Assembly: GCA_949358305.1 (NCBI GenBank)
Contig: OX442322.1
Span: forward strand, 3,286,001-3,350,000
Direction of reading: 5' to 3'
Origin: Strigamia acuminata
Lineage: Eukaryota; Arthropoda; Chilopoda; Geophilomorpha; Linotaeniidae
Length of the DNA stretch: 64,000 bases
The stretch's first letter is position 1. The number at the start of each line of letters is the position of its first letter. Shown piece after piece: positions 20,801 to 30,271 of this stretch. Position numbers and translations under genes: made by a program. The notes under the pieces are model-generated. The model had not been told where the DNA came from and did not search any database. It saw only the letters and a list, made by a program, of their open reading frames with translations.

Positions 20801-21998
20801 AATTAAGGCTTTGACAAAAGCCACGAGCGCTAACTGCGTTCAAGAATTAAGATCTGTTACAAACAGATGGGGACACCCCAAAAAGATTGTGAGCGATAAC
20901 GGAAAACAATTTGTTTCTGATATTTACAATGAGTATTGCGATATGTACAACATTCGCCCGTCTCATACGAGCACGTATCATGCCCAGGCGAACCCGACAG
21001 AGCGAGCCAATAGAGATATAAAAACGATGCTGGCTGTGTACACAGATGTGCACACGCAATGGCCACGATATTTAGACGAATTCGCGTTCGCGATGAGAAA
21101 TAATGTCTCAGCAGCAACGGGCTCAAGCCCGATGTTACTGAACACGGGACGAATCGTAACATTACCTTTCGACCCAAGGATTATTAAACATGCCAATCCA
21201 TTTGACAAAGAAAATCCAGAAAAATATGTCAGAGTACTATTGGATGTATTGCGCAGATCGCATCAAGAGATGCATCGCAGAATTCAATTGAATTTTGAAC
21301 GACATAGGAAAATACACGAACAAAAGTTCGTAATTACGGAGTTCGAAGTTGGAGATTTAGTTTGGAAGCAAACTCACATTCTCTCGTGCGCAGATAAAAA
21401 TATCTCCGCTGGATTTGCTGAGAAGAGAGATGGACCATGGGAAATTACTAAAGTACTTCCTGGCGGAGCGTATAAATTACGCAAATTAGCTGATGGTTCG
21501 ATTGAAAAATCAGTGAATATTAAAGCGTTGTACCCCTATACGCCTTCGTACCCGATTGAGACTTGGAAAGTAGGACAAAAGTCCGCCTCTTACTCGCCTC
21601 AAGAAAATCCTAAATGGATGGACGAAAGTAATCAACTTCCGGATGCTGAAGAAATGGAATTAATTCCTGAAACTTCTTCAGAAATTCCAATGGAATTATC
21701 CGACTCAACTTCGGTGCAAATTGACAAATCTGCGCCCATTAAGTCTAAACATAGACATAGACAACGATTAACTGCTATAGAAAAGAAAGCGGCGTTAAAA
21801 AGAGGCGAAATTCCAAAGAAACCACCTCGAAAACCTCGCAAACCCCAATCGGTAGTTCCACGAACTAGCACTCGTCCACGACGAGAACGAAAACCAAATC
21901 CTAAATATGCAGATGAAAATTTCGTGCGAAACATCACTGCAGTATTTAAAAAACCATACCAACAACGAGGAAAAGCCTCAAAGTTCTGTTGGAATTGA
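17790..21998 (+). CDS. pol: Element F Pol (PR-RT-RH-IN), made by frameshift
   Basis: Enzymes for copying the RNA and integrating the cDNA. Numbered from 17820: protease LMDTGASQCYIG with DTGA at 103-106; RT with VIVAKPDGSYRMCIDYRWLN and VYLDDVIVYS near 447-452; RNase H MTDASHEGLGAVL and YTTPELECLAVVWA; integrase zinc finger (HGHPLSGHAGMSK .. CTHCAQYK) from about 897; integrase core with MDLMGPKPAG, VSDNGKQF and NPTERANRD (DDE). The tail is very basic (RKPRKPQ, RPRRERKPNPKYADE). RT has MPFSLCNAPCTFQ where MPFGLCNAPATFQ is usual. No stop or frameshift inside. There is no start ATG near the front, as expected for a Gag-Pol fusion. Confidence 0.93.
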   Translation, partial: FKKLNPGDEGLFHPPEVATATSESLFMGVDTTCLEIATSHSGGVEENLQEMTEQLKNLTLFPHKCYTKKFCRLRRLNRVLGGNNLHNITLGNNKDDPRMKITIGGLTYNALMDTGASQCYIGEQLLSETQALPEFLQEAPRNMLVNAVGVAHKPIGQITLCVQWADEFTPMNFIVLAKRVCGLILGHNFMRRQKISPHPHLQEFSCADKPNWSAPYESEEANLALAPLNRITFDYLGLSSTLNSIELTDTPVLTWDEKLVEESDCTPEQRLALREVINSIPNVFRDQVGCTNVTQHRIKFKEGHSLPKMQYRMYNPAKRAIMTKLAAELEQDGLIEKAKGPFISHPVIVAKPDGSYRMCIDYRWLNAITEVEVIQMPSIDLLLHNTGPARYFTSIDLVKGYYQVEMCKEDRPKTAFYTPNGPYQFVRMPFSLCNAPCTFQRLMEGILGSALQDYALVYLDDVIVYSDNWDDHLKHVRDVLERLNQANMTINKAKSRFGRTELKFLGHWIKPEGLFGDPDKISAIMKFPTPTCAKDIQRFHGMTNFFRKFVPNHGTIAAPYTRMMNEKTPFEWGEEQTEAFNKIKELLCGDNCLHKPDMTLPFVVMTDASHEGLGAVLCQDVDIFDEKKQKNISVPRPVAYASRVLRGAEKRYTTPELECLAVVWAIDRFKPYLEYGTFTLESDAEALKWLMRTPEPSGKFGRWALRIQCGNFKIIFRKGAANQVADALSRAPLTEEDIPLRDHVEPVEIKQYWPEWDGNPFVSLNRAPEKREYLASARSYFSENSKECSEEKEGEEVQETLYSALTEVLKEVPPTRREIIDAQLLDIECKRIREYLLNDKVVGIPQSEIKEWKNKVKNYCLDKKEVDGDQMIIYFNPSFEEELNDSGNGFKAVVPSSLVKRVLFACHGHPLSGHAGMSKTLEKTRLIYFWPGMSRSVRNYVKSCTHCAQYKPIQQKRHAAPYTPHNMTNPWECINMDLMGPKPAGRSQNQYIFVIIDNCTKFVEIKALTKATSANCVQELRSVTNRWGHPKKIVSDNGKQFVSDIYNEYCDMYNIRPSHTSTYHAQANPTERANRDIKTMLAVYTDVHTQWPRYLDEFAFAMRNNVSAATGSSPMLLNTGRIVTLPFDPRIIKHANPFDKENPEKYVRVLLDVLRRSHQEMHRRIQLNFERHRKIHEQKFVITEFEVGDLVWKQTHILSCADKNISAGFAEKRDGPWEITKVLPGGAYKLRKLADGSIEKSVNIKALYPYTPSYPIETWKVGQKSASYSPQENPKWMDESNQLPDAEEMELIPETSSEIPMELSDSTSVQIDKSAPIKSKHRHRQRLTAIEKKAALKRGEIPKKPPRKPRKPQSVVPRTSTRPRRERKPNPKYADENFVRNITAVFKKPYQQRGKASKFCWN
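17793..17833 (+). promoter_or_regulatory. -1 ribosomal frameshift signal, element F gag/pol
   Basis: Gag codons TCA AAA AAC TAA contain the heptamer A AAA AAC (17793-17799) in the correct phase. A -1 slip continues at CTA 17799 in the pol frame, which is open from 17790. After a 7-nt spacer, GGGGGA (17807-17812) pairs with TCCCCC (17828-17833), with an inner GAA/TTC pairing. Heptamer, phase, spacer and stem all match known retroviral signals. Confidence 0.85.
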
Positions 21999-23047
21999 TA
22001 AGTTTTATTCAAAACTTGAAGACTGTAATTATTTACATGTCTGACAGGTGTAGTGATTTATAATCTCAACACCGGGGGACAAGATATTACGATATTTATT
22101 GAAATTTATATTAAAAATATGAATTTGTTGCGAAGACTTAAATATTCGATAGAATATTTTAATTTTTGGTTGTATTTACATGTATTTTAACCAAAATACA
22201 GAGAATTACTTTGAAAAGTGATAATCTCGCGTAATTACGAAGGTACGAGACTTACGAGGTGTGATTAAACCTCGAACCCGACAATTAATAGGGAATAAAA
22301 TTCCCAGGGTTCATTGCACACAAACACTTCGTAAAACACGTGGATACCAGTGACTTCGTCCCTTCGTCTCCTCTTCACTTTTTCGACTTGAGAATTTCGA
22401 CGCTAATTCATTTAGCCAACTGCAAACACGAAACTTCCAACAGTAAGTAGTTTCGTTATTTTTCTTTGACCAAAGAATTGAAAATTGTTCGCAACAATTG
22501 ATAAATTATCGGCGTCCCGATAAAAGTTAAAAAATTCGCGTGTAGTATAAGCGTGAATCGGCATTAAATCACTCTGGAAGTTTAAACTATTCAGTCGAAT
22601 AGTTGAGTTAAATATTAATAATGAATTATTAAGATTTAAGTATGTAGGCACTAATTATTTAAATCAAGTCGCGGTCGAGGCTTGCATAAATTATTTGGCG
22701 ATGAATTTTCGATGTAAGATATTTATTAGACTAAGTATTAATTAATTAATGCGAAAAGTTATCTTTGATACTCGGAAGATGGATTAAATAGTTTACAAAA
22801 TTAAAGGGATTTTTTCTTTTGAAAAATCAACAAGTTGCGATTTTCGATGAAAATCGCTGTCAGGCGAGTCCATTCTCGTGTCATAAACACAAGGGGAATG
22901 TGACTCATTAGTGTCACTTGTTAAGGGTTATAAATAACTCGAGTTGTGTATTTTCGTTGCAAACAATACGTTTTAATTCTTTGGACTCAAGGAATGATTA
23001 TTTAGAGTGGAATTATTTTTAATAAAATAATTTATTTGCGTCTACAG
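21999..23047 (+). other. Element F spacer between pol and ORF3
   Basis: About 1 kb of AT-rich non-coding DNA. At 22072-22080 it has CCGGGGGAC, close to the 3' PPT. It ends TTTGCGTCTACAG right before the ORF3 ATG, a good splice-acceptor match. No ORF is supported on either strand (22412-22651 minus is AT-rich chance). Confidence 0.6.
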
Positions 23048-24568
23048 ATGGGAAGTGGTAAACACCGCTCAAAACGGAGTCATCGACGACACCGTCATGA
23101 AAGCTCGTCCAGCTCGTCCACCTCGTCTAGTGACGAGCAACGCCGTTCAGCGGAACGCGCTTACATGAGGGCCCAACCGATACCGACGGCGCCCGCCTCG
23201 ATGTACGCCCTGACGCCGCTGCAACTCGCAACGCTTAATTGGCTAAGCGTCCATCCGGACGGACTTCCGCTCGACTTAAATGCGATGATGCAGGCCCCAT
23301 CCACTTCTGCGCAGCCAACTATTTATGAGTCGGCGCAATTGGCCCCGATGGCCCAAGTGGCGTATCCACCCGCGAACGTTATCAACGTCCCGTTGGCCCC
23401 GCATTCGCCAGAATTTCGGCCGCCAACTGCAAGCGTGGCGCCCACCGTCGCCAACACGTCGAATGCGGCTGCACCGACTGTGATGGGACAATCAGCGTAT
23501 GTTACGCATCTTCCTGCTGGTGCTGAGTCTTCTGCATCAGAATATGGATGGAATGAGCCGCCGCCGGGCGCTTTGCGTTATTCGGAGCCTGTTTCTCGCA
23601 ACCGCGAGTACCGAGCGGCCAATAAGGCACGAAAAAAGGACGAGAAGGCCCGCCTGCGCAAGGAGCAGTGCGAACGAGACATGGCAGCCGGAATACCTCA
23701 CGATAACATCGTGACGGACCAGGCAACTGAGACGATCTGCCCCTTTTGCGTCGGTTGTGGGTGGTGCTGCGGTGCATCCGCAGGTTCCTCATTAATGAGA
23801 TGTCCCAACTGTCGAGGAAGGAAAACGCGACCGCGTTCGGAGCCGTGGCGCAAGGAGGTTCAGCCCCACGTGGTGAAAGGCATTAAGCCTAACGAGAAGC
23901 GATGTTGGGCTCACTGCCCAAAGTGCCGACTTTTCCTGAATAGTCGCGGCGAAGCGGTTTACATCGACCCGCGCTTCCTCACCTGGGCCCGCGCTGAAGC
24001 CAACGCCGGCGTAAGAGTCGAACTCCTTCGACAGTCGCCGCCGCCGTCTGAAGACTCCGAAGTTTCAACTGAAACTGTCCAGGCCGTCGAGAGCGCCGGA
24101 AGCGAGGTGCAGGAAGAATTCGTTCGACCAAGAGCGATGTCGCGTGGGCGAGGCTGTCTTACGCTCGACCGAGCGAGGGAAATTGCCGGGGTTCAACGAA
24201 CCAATATCTTGGCACGAGGGCGAGCTCGTAAGCTGCAACAGGCTGTTGAAACGTCGTCTAAACCAGTGGAGGATCCTCCAGCGGCCGTAACCGACGTGTC
24301 CAGCGCCCCTCCAGCGTCTAAGTCTGAGACTTCGGACGACGCACAGTTCGAGGACGCCGAGGAGTTGCTTTCCGTCGTCGATTTCGTGGCGGAATTGCTC
24401 GAGGATCTACCGTTCCCACCTCCGAGCCCAGAGGAGATTGAAGCTCCGGAGGAAGCTGTGTTTTCCGCCGTCTCGACAGAGGCGACTGAAGAGTCGGATT
24501 TTCTGACTTCTGCTGAAGTCGAGAAGAAGGAAGAGAAAGTTTCGACTGACGTCGAAAAAGAGGATTAA
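23048..24568 (+). CDS. Element F ORF3: Cys-rich accessory protein (506 aa), not Env
   Basis: Unrecognised protein. The start is ATG 23048, directly after a splice-acceptor-like CTACAG. N-terminus: Arg/His/Ser-rich (KHRSKRSHRRHRH, SSSSSSTSSSDEQRR), nuclear-signal-like. Middle: Pro/Ala/Thr-rich linker to about 165, then a basic helix (KARKKDEKARLRKEQ). Next come CxxC clusters (CPFCVGCGWCCG, CPNCRGRK, CWAHCPKCR) that look like a zinc-binding unit. The C-terminal 150 residues are strongly acidic. No signal peptide, membrane segment or furin-type site, so it is not an envelope. GC content is higher than in the AT-rich flanks, which supports real coding. Full-length and unbroken. A nucleic-acid-binding regulator is plausible but unproven. 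Confidence 0.8.
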   Translation: MGSGKHRSKRSHRRHRHESSSSSSTSSSDEQRRSAERAYMRAQPIPTAPASMYALTPLQLATLNWLSVHPDGLPLDLNAMMQAPSTSAQPTIYESAQLAPMAQVAYPPANVINVPLAPHSPEFRPPTASVAPTVANTSNAAAPTVMGQSAYVTHLPAGAESSASEYGWNEPPPGALRYSEPVSRNREYRAANKARKKDEKARLRKEQCERDMAAGIPHDNIVTDQATETICPFCVGCGWCCGASAGSSLMRCPNCRGRKTRPRSEPWRKEVQPHVVKGIKPNEKRCWAHCPKCRLFLNSRGEAVYIDPRFLTWARAEANAGVRVELLRQSPPPSEDSEVSTETVQAVESAGSEVQEEFVRPRAMSRGRGCLTLDRAREIAGVQRTNILARGRARKLQQAVETSSKPVEDPPAAVTDVSSAPPASKSETSDDAQFEDAEELLSVVDFVAELLEDLPFPPPSPEEIEAPEEAVFSAVSTEATEESDFLTSAEVEKKEEKVSTDVEKED

Positions 24569-25304
24569 AAGGGACAAAATTAACATTCGTTATTTTTTTC
24601 TGAGTGGAAATATTTTTTGACTAAAAAATATTCCAAGTGTTTGTTATGTTTTTTGCAATTACGAAATATTCTCATGAGTGTTGTGTTTGTTTGGTTTCAA
24701 AATCTTGAACTAATTATTTAAATATTCGTAAGAATATAGTTTGATTTAAAATTGGATTCAATTTAATTTGTGTTTCCGAATTCAATTTGGTTGTTATTTT
24801 GAAATAATCATATTAATATATGTTTGTTTGATTTATCTGCAAATTTCATAATTCTTTGTGGAAATTTTGTGTTTATTTTGCTTTGATCGAAGTATTAAAA
24901 GAATTTCAAGTTGAAATTCGATAATTTTTATGACAGTCGTAATAAAAATTAGTAGTTTAGATTTTCGATAAATAAAATTTTGCATAAGTTTATTTTTATT
25001 GATTATCTTGTTGATTAATAAGCTGTGAAGAAGTTTATTTGACGGAGAAAATAAAATTTCTATCGAAATTAGTTTTCTCGAACATGTATCCATGTTCGGA
25101 CGAGTTCATTTCCGTCGCTTAGCAACCAGGAGTTGCGCAGTGCAGAGGAGCCGATTAGTCTAATCGGGTGACGAAGTTTCTGAAAGAAATAACGTGATTA
25201 AGTTTAATAAAATACTTACCAAGTGGATTAATTCGATAGAATTAGGTGAACATTCTTATCCATTAAGAATGACAATCAAGAGTTAGTAAACTCTATGCTT
25301 GTCA
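24569..25304 (+). other. Element F 3' untranslated region
   Basis: AT-rich sequence between ORF3 and the PPT, without a supported ORF. Contains several short inverted repeats (for example around 25251-25275). Confidence 0.6.
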
Positions 25305-25314
25305 CCGGGGGATG
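25305..25314 (+). other. 3' polypurine tract of element F
   Basis: CCGGGGGATG immediately precedes the 3' LTR TG at 25315, the expected plus-strand primer site. Related CCGGGGGAC tracts lie at 17805 and 22072. Confidence 0.75.
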
Positions 25315-27054
25315 TGTGATGATTACAAATCGATAGTTATCAATGTTCACCATAGATGGCGCTGTTTAACCAACGCGCGTATTTCAAACTCGGTTAAAAC
25401 TAAAAAGTGTGATAAATAATTATTTAAGACACGATGAATAAAATATAACTATTTTATTCAATGAATTAAGTATTAATTACTTGATGATGTTGATTCCATC
25501 GAATCAATATCCACATTACTTACCTGTCGAAGGGAACCAATTGGACCCTTCCGGACCCCAACTGGGCCCATCTGGACATAGTCATATATTAGGTCCGGAC
25601 TAGTGACCCAAGAATCCGCCGATTCGTACGCTGATTGGCTGTCGCCAATCTAGTAGTTCTACAGAACTATATAAGCTCCAGTTTCTCACTCTCCCAGGCT
25701 CTTGGCTTGATAACTGAACTTGTATATTGTCTGTAGTTGAATTGTTATCGTTTGATTTCATTATTCTCTATCGACACATCAGGCCACCTCAGCTCTCCAC
25801 AGATAGTATTCATTACTATCTGTTATTGTTGTTGTAAGGCCTTTTCGGGAAGGCCAACTCCGGTAATAGACATGCATTCGCATGAAATGGCCCCGTAACG
25901 TTAGCCAGCTGTTCTACGGGACAGTAGGACTTCGTACGGTGGCTTAATATAACGGTCGTATACAGTACGACCTTGCTAAATGAAAGTAGGTCCCTCAGCT
26001 AACTGGCCACAGTCCGCTGCAGGATGGTTGTTGTAAACAGCCCACGCAGGTTCCCGTCTTTCTACGATTGGTCCTTCCGCTCGTTAAAAGTCGGTAAAGG
26101 CCTAATGTACAGGTAACACGCCGGGTTGGTAGCCCGTGAGTAATATCTAAAGATGTTGCGATAAAACAACTACCTGGATAATGGTAATCCAACGGCAGTG
26201 GCCAAGTAATATTTACCCGGTGCTCGATCATTGGATCCCGCCATCGTAAGGCATGCTGGCGGATGGAAGAGTCAAATCCTCCCGCGATGGTTCTCTCGAC
26301 CGTCGTGACGGTCCCCGCCCCATCATACCCTCCGGGTTAGTAACCCGTGAACAGGAGTTGAACAACACTGTGCTAAACAAATTACTCGGGCATTGGTAAT
26401 CCTGTATTGGCAATATCTTTTAAACCCGGTAAGTCCATAGAAATGTTTACCTGGTGGTTGGTACCACCGATAGCGAGTTAAAGCACACAATTAAATACTC
26501 GGCGCCTGATCGAGAGATCTTGTCGTCGTAAGGCATGCTGGCGGATGGAGTCTCAACAACTCCCGCGACGTTCTCTCAATTGTCGTGACGGTCCCCGCCC
26601 AATTAATATTTATATAACAATTCATTTGTTGTATTATTTTAATTACTTCACTTTATTCATTTGAAACAATGGAATATTCTGCCGAATATTCCTGTTTATG
26701 CGTAGGACTCTTCGCATATTTAGATAATCGATGCTGCGGACCAAATACGTCTCCGTAGCGATATTTGTGACGATGCCGCAAGTCAGCCGTATCCCTCTGG
26801 CTTCGCCCGGATCCTCAACCAGTTGATGCCGCCCGTTTACACGCGTCAAGAACCCATTATTGTTATTATTCAGTAATAAATATGTCATGTCACACTAAAA
26901 CTGTAAGTTATTTCTACTTGATCACATATTCATGTTTGTAAAGGCTCCCATAGCTTATCTCGGTTAGGTTGTTGCTAAACTTAGCAACGTCTTGTATAAA
27001 CCGAATTATCTATCTTAAATGGCTATTAAATCAGCCAAAAGTAGAATCGTCACA
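25315..27054 (+). repeat. 3' LTR of element F (1,740 bp)
   Basis: Same length as the 5' LTR. Differences seen by eye: G/A near 26267, A/G near 26477 and two in the GATC..GAGATC stretch near 26511. Both structured modules are repeated here. Ends CGTCACA followed by the target duplication ACTC. Confidence 0.95.
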
Positions 27055-27237
27055 ACTCAATCGAACATCTGGACAGGGCTGATATTTGAGCTGCAGCGTT
27101 CTTACCAAATCTTCGCTAATGATGTTACGAAAACCTCCAGAATCCAAGACACCAGTAATTTCCATACTATTTAACACTACTGGAATCTGCAAAAGTTCAT
27201 CTGTGGCGTTCAACTTGATGATTTCTAACTTTCTCAT
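27055..27237 (-). pseudogene. Gypsy E: protease N-terminal half
   Basis: Right-hand continuation of gypsy E past element F. The minus strand reads NSMEITGVLDSGGFRNIISE with the retropepsin DSG triad, then VRTLQLKYQPCPDVRL up to the insertion point. The upstream KKLEIIKLNATDE-like segment links it to gag. The reading frame does not rejoin the 12505 part cleanly, so a frameshift predates F. Confidence 0.75.
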
Positions 27238-27811
27238 TTTGAATTTCTTCTTGTTTTTCCGTCTTTGTGGCCATTCTAGTTTCCCGGAGGATTGGGTAGT
27301 CCTCCACGTGGGGCTCTTCGCTGACCTCAGCCATGGTAATTTAGATCATATCTTTTACCTTTATAATTTGGGATCAATGGATGTCCCTGGCCTTGGTTAC
27401 TGGGATTCCCCTGTTGTCTTTGACCTTGTTGTGGATTCCATTGCGGTTGTGGTTGTGTGGAATCCTTGGCCTTGATTATTCCACTAATTATTCCAATTGC
27501 CTCTGTTTTGACCTTTATTGTTGTTCCATTCTCTATCTTGGTTCCAATTGTTGTTGTTCCACCATCCACGTTGTTGTCCGGGTCGTCCTCTAAAGTTTCC
27601 TCTATTGTAGAACTGGCCCTGGTTTGGATGTGGTGTATACCATTGATTCTGGTAGAAGATAGGAGTAACCTCTGCATATTGAACGTCCCCAAACTGCTGC
27701 TGTTGTCTTAGCACTTTGACCTCTGCTAACAATTTGTCTTTTGTTTTATTGACGTTGTAGTAATCCCGGCCTATTCTTAATAAAACCTCACTCAAATTAT
27801 CAAAAATAAGC
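27238..27811 (-). pseudogene. Gypsy E: gag C-terminal region
   Basis: Two overlapping minus-strand ORFs (27327-27692 and 27484-27795) in different frames together read as a Gag tail: a helical part (SEVLLRIGRDYYNVNKTKDK) then a Gln/Asn/Gly/Arg/Trp-rich stretch (GNFRGRPGQQRGWWNNNNW, QPQPQWNPQQGQRQQG). At least one frameshift separates them. RG/NG-rich tails without a zinc knuckle occur in several gypsy Gags. Confidence 0.55.
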
Positions 27812-28980
27812 TGTGGAAATTACTCAATGCCCCGACGGGTCTTATATTTTAAACTCAAATAAATAACTAATACTTCTAACTGACTAAGTAATTAAATTCA
27901 ACTTCTATCACAACAATTGATTTACTCAATACGCGATTGAGGAAATCAACATGAATAAAACAAACTTATTACTTAAAAAACACACCTGCTATTTATTCTA
28001 ATCTTGAATAAACTCTCTCTAATAAAAACGATTTACAATGATTAAACTCTAAAATTATACATAATGACTAGAAATTAACGAATTATTAATGAAAATGGAA
28101 AATAGGAATAAAAATGGCGTCTCCGGCTCCGTTCGTCCCGTCGACGCGACGTTTTCGTACTGCTTCGTCCGAATAACGTATTCTTCACTTACAGTTTTCC
28201 CGATTCTCGGCAGCAACAACTGATGATTCTCGTTGTGGCTGCTCAATCGCAGTTTCTTCAATCTCTGACCGATCAATTTCGGTTTCTTCACGCGCTAGTT
28301 TGAATGGCGGCGAAATCCCATTTCGCCGTAGTTCAAATGGGCGCTCTTCGCTATGTTAATCCGAATGGCGGCGTAGCCGTGGTTCGAACTAACTTAACTT
28401 CTTCTCCGGGTAGTTCGGATGGCGGTGATACCGTAGTCCGAATGGCCCTCTTCCTTGCGAGTGGTTCCAATGGCGACTCCGTCGTGGTTGGAATGGCTCG
28501 CTCTCTTCGTCTGACGAGTAGTTTGAATAGCGGCTCGAGCGTGGTTCAGATGGCGATGGCGTCGTAGTCCAAATGGCGTCTCGACCGTAGTTCAAATGGC
28601 TCGTCACTGGCACGGCAAGCCCGTACACCGGCTATGGTTCCACTGGTCTGTAGCTGGATCAGCAGAATAAATCCCGTGTTGACAGTGTATCAACACAAGA
28701 CAATGAGTCCAAAACTCGTAAGAATAACCATAACTTCACAATGAATTTCCATGTTTTTCAAGCAAAGTTTCTGAGGTGTTTTCTGTACAAGTTGTGAATT
28801 TAGACTGAAGATTTCTCTTCTTTTTTCTTCCTGGTTGGCAGGAAGCATTTCCTGCCAACCCCTCAGCTGTTGGCTAGGTTGCCCTAGCAACCTGTATTTT
28901 GCCTTGCTCTTTAATTTTTTATCACTTATAAAAAATACATTTAATTCCTGGGTTATTCCAATTTGAGTCAGAACTAATTC
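27812..28980. other. Non-coding insertion inside gypsy E gag, unclassified
   Basis: This stretch separates the two parts of gag and carries no convincing ORF. It begins with TGTGGAAATTACTC, which could be an LTR start, but I could not find a matching end or target duplication. It includes AT-rich DNA (27840-28080), a repetitive GC-rich block (28290-28630) and a hairpin TTGGCAGGAAG..CTTCCTGCCAA-like arm pair near 28835-28860. It may be a solo LTR of an unknown family. Confidence 0.4.
28290..28630. repeat. Imperfect repeats with GTAGTTCAAATGGCG-like units
   Basis: Six or more degenerate units of roughly 25-50 bp, each centred on (G/C)(T/A)(A/G)GTTC(A/C/G)(A/G)ATGGC, for example near 28328, 28360, 28405, 28430, 28470, 28540, 28570 and 28595. 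Spacing is irregular. The plus-strand ORF across it (28304-28567) is a by-product of the repeats. Confidence 0.55.
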
Positions 28981-29690
28981 TGGCAGGGGAGAACTTTATT
29001 ATGATTCTCAACCCTTTCTGGTGACACCAGGGTCACCACAACGTCGCTCGGTTCAACCAAGCAACTCGGTGAAACCTCACCTGGTTTCTCAACAGATTTT
29101 TGCAGTGGGGTTAGTAAAACTTCTGCAGGGTCCTCGTTGAATGCGTGGGCTTCGAATAACCCTAGTTGAGATGTTAATTGATCCAGTGTCTTTGGGTAAT
29201 TGACTACTTATCTCGGATCACCTTTTTAAGTCCCTGAAACACATGAAATGTTTTCTGTTCTTCAGTAAATGATGGTCTTGCAAAAGAACAATTTTTTAAT
29301 ATCTTCTGCATATGTTCCGAGGCGTTCCATCTTTGTGCTGCATTGTTTGTAATTTAGAAAAAATTGTTGTTATTTTCCGTCTAAATTTCGCCTTCAATGC
29401 GTCTTTCCAATCATTCCATGTTCTAGACGGATGTAATGGAAGTTGGTCTAAATACCACGATCGGCAATCATATCTTCATATCCAATTAACCACGTATCAA
29501 TATTTCCTATAGCTGGATCAAAGTCAACTGGATTTCTTCTTAGAAACACTAAATTTTGTAATACCGTTTGTATTGCCAATAACTCCGGTGATGAACTTGC
29601 CATTTTACTTGGAAATTGTTCGTTCTTAATTGTCTCTATTGGTGAAATTGGTTCCTTCTGCTCCTCAATCTTTCCTATAACTCCCATGAT
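28981..29690 (-). pseudogene. Gypsy E: gag N-terminal region
   Basis: Minus strand 29687-29448 reads MASSSPELLAIQTVLQNLVF then RRNPVDFDPAIGNIDTWL. After a frameshift it continues WYLDQLPLHPSRTWNDWKDA, and after more shifts ERLGTYAEDIKKLFF and TFHVFQGLKKVIRDK. These are capsid-domain motifs of gypsy Gags. It trails into LTSQLGLFEAHAFNEDPAEV near 29150. The multiple frame changes confirm an old copy. Confidence 0.65.
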
Positions 29691-29836
29691 TGAATTGATC
29701 GGTCCATCACATGGCGATGACGGTTTCCAATCGTCAACGCCATCTGTGGCCGAAATTTAGCAACATTATACAAAGTATAAATCGAATTACGCGTTAAAGA
29801 TCAGCCGTCAATCGGGACGGTCTGCACGCGTGACAA

Positions 29837-30122
29837 TATGTTGCTTCTGTGCTAAAATTTATGACTCCGTTTTCACTGACGTACTCGAATATTTCTTTCG
29901 GGAGAACACGTTCCAAATTGTCAAAGTAATCTGCTACGTCGTTAGGTATAAACTCACCCAATGGGTACCCGGACCCGTCGAAGAATCTAAATTTATTATA
30001 AAACTCTTGTTCTTACCGCGATGTTTGACAAATGGCATCAAACAATCTATCAGTAAAACATTTTTGAAATATTCGATTTGAAAATAATTTTTCGCCAAAT
30101 TGAATATTTCGACGGTGTTCAT
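29837..30122 (-). pseudogene. Polinton/adintovirus adenain-like cysteine protease, broken
   Basis: Minus strand starts MNTVEIFNLAKNYFQIEYFK, then INLDSSTGPGTHWVSLYL. GPGTHWV with its catalytic His is the hallmark of adenovirus-type maturation proteases found in Polintons, where they process capsid proteins. After HWV a short deletion and frame change remove the expected Asp-containing strand. The other frame continues PNDVADYFDNLERVLPKEIF to about 29840. The C-terminal catalytic Cys part was not found; gypsy E begins near there. It directly follows the integrase end on the same strand. Confidence 0.7.
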
Positions 30123-30158
30123 TTCTTTTTTTCTTTTTTTAACTATATATATATTTTT

Positions 30159-30271
30159 TTATAAATCAATAAGTTCATCGACCCACGAATTGTGTGACTC
30201 GTCTAACCCTTTTCATTTTACTAAAAATCTAAAAGAGCCATCTTTGGATCGTCGTCGATACGTGTTGATCA
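30159..30271 (-). pseudogene. Polinton integrase C-terminus (chromodomain)
   Basis: Minus strand frame reads INTYRRRSKDGSFRFLVK, then a TGA (30213-30215) where chromodomains have Trp, then KGLDESHNSWVDELIDL and a stop. FLVKWKG..(S)xxxW is the chromodomain core, which ends Polinton integrases. The upstream part is cut by copia J at the TSD GATCA. The integrase start lies far to the right at 60529-60777 on the same strand, consistent with one gene split by insertions. Confidence 0.6.

Larger units (their letters stand above)
12506..27054 (+). mobile_element. Element F: complete gypsy-type LTR retrotransposon with third ORF (14,549 bp)
   Basis: Bounded by two 1,740-bp LTRs (12506-14245 and 25315-27054) that differ at only about four bases I could find by eye. 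It is flanked by a 4-bp target duplication ACTC (12502-12505, 27055-27058). Internal order: duplicated tRNA-Gln-like PBS, 1.3-kb leader, gag, -1 frameshift, pol, 1-kb spacer, ORF3, AT-rich tail, PPT. The order PR-RT-RH-INT marks Ty3/gypsy. The near-identical LTRs and undamaged ORFs suggest recent insertion. The host of the insertion is gypsy E. Confidence 0.95.

Noticed and set aside
23048-24568. Envelope gene in element F
   Set aside because: No signal peptide, no transmembrane segment, no cleavage site; Cys-rich and charged instead.
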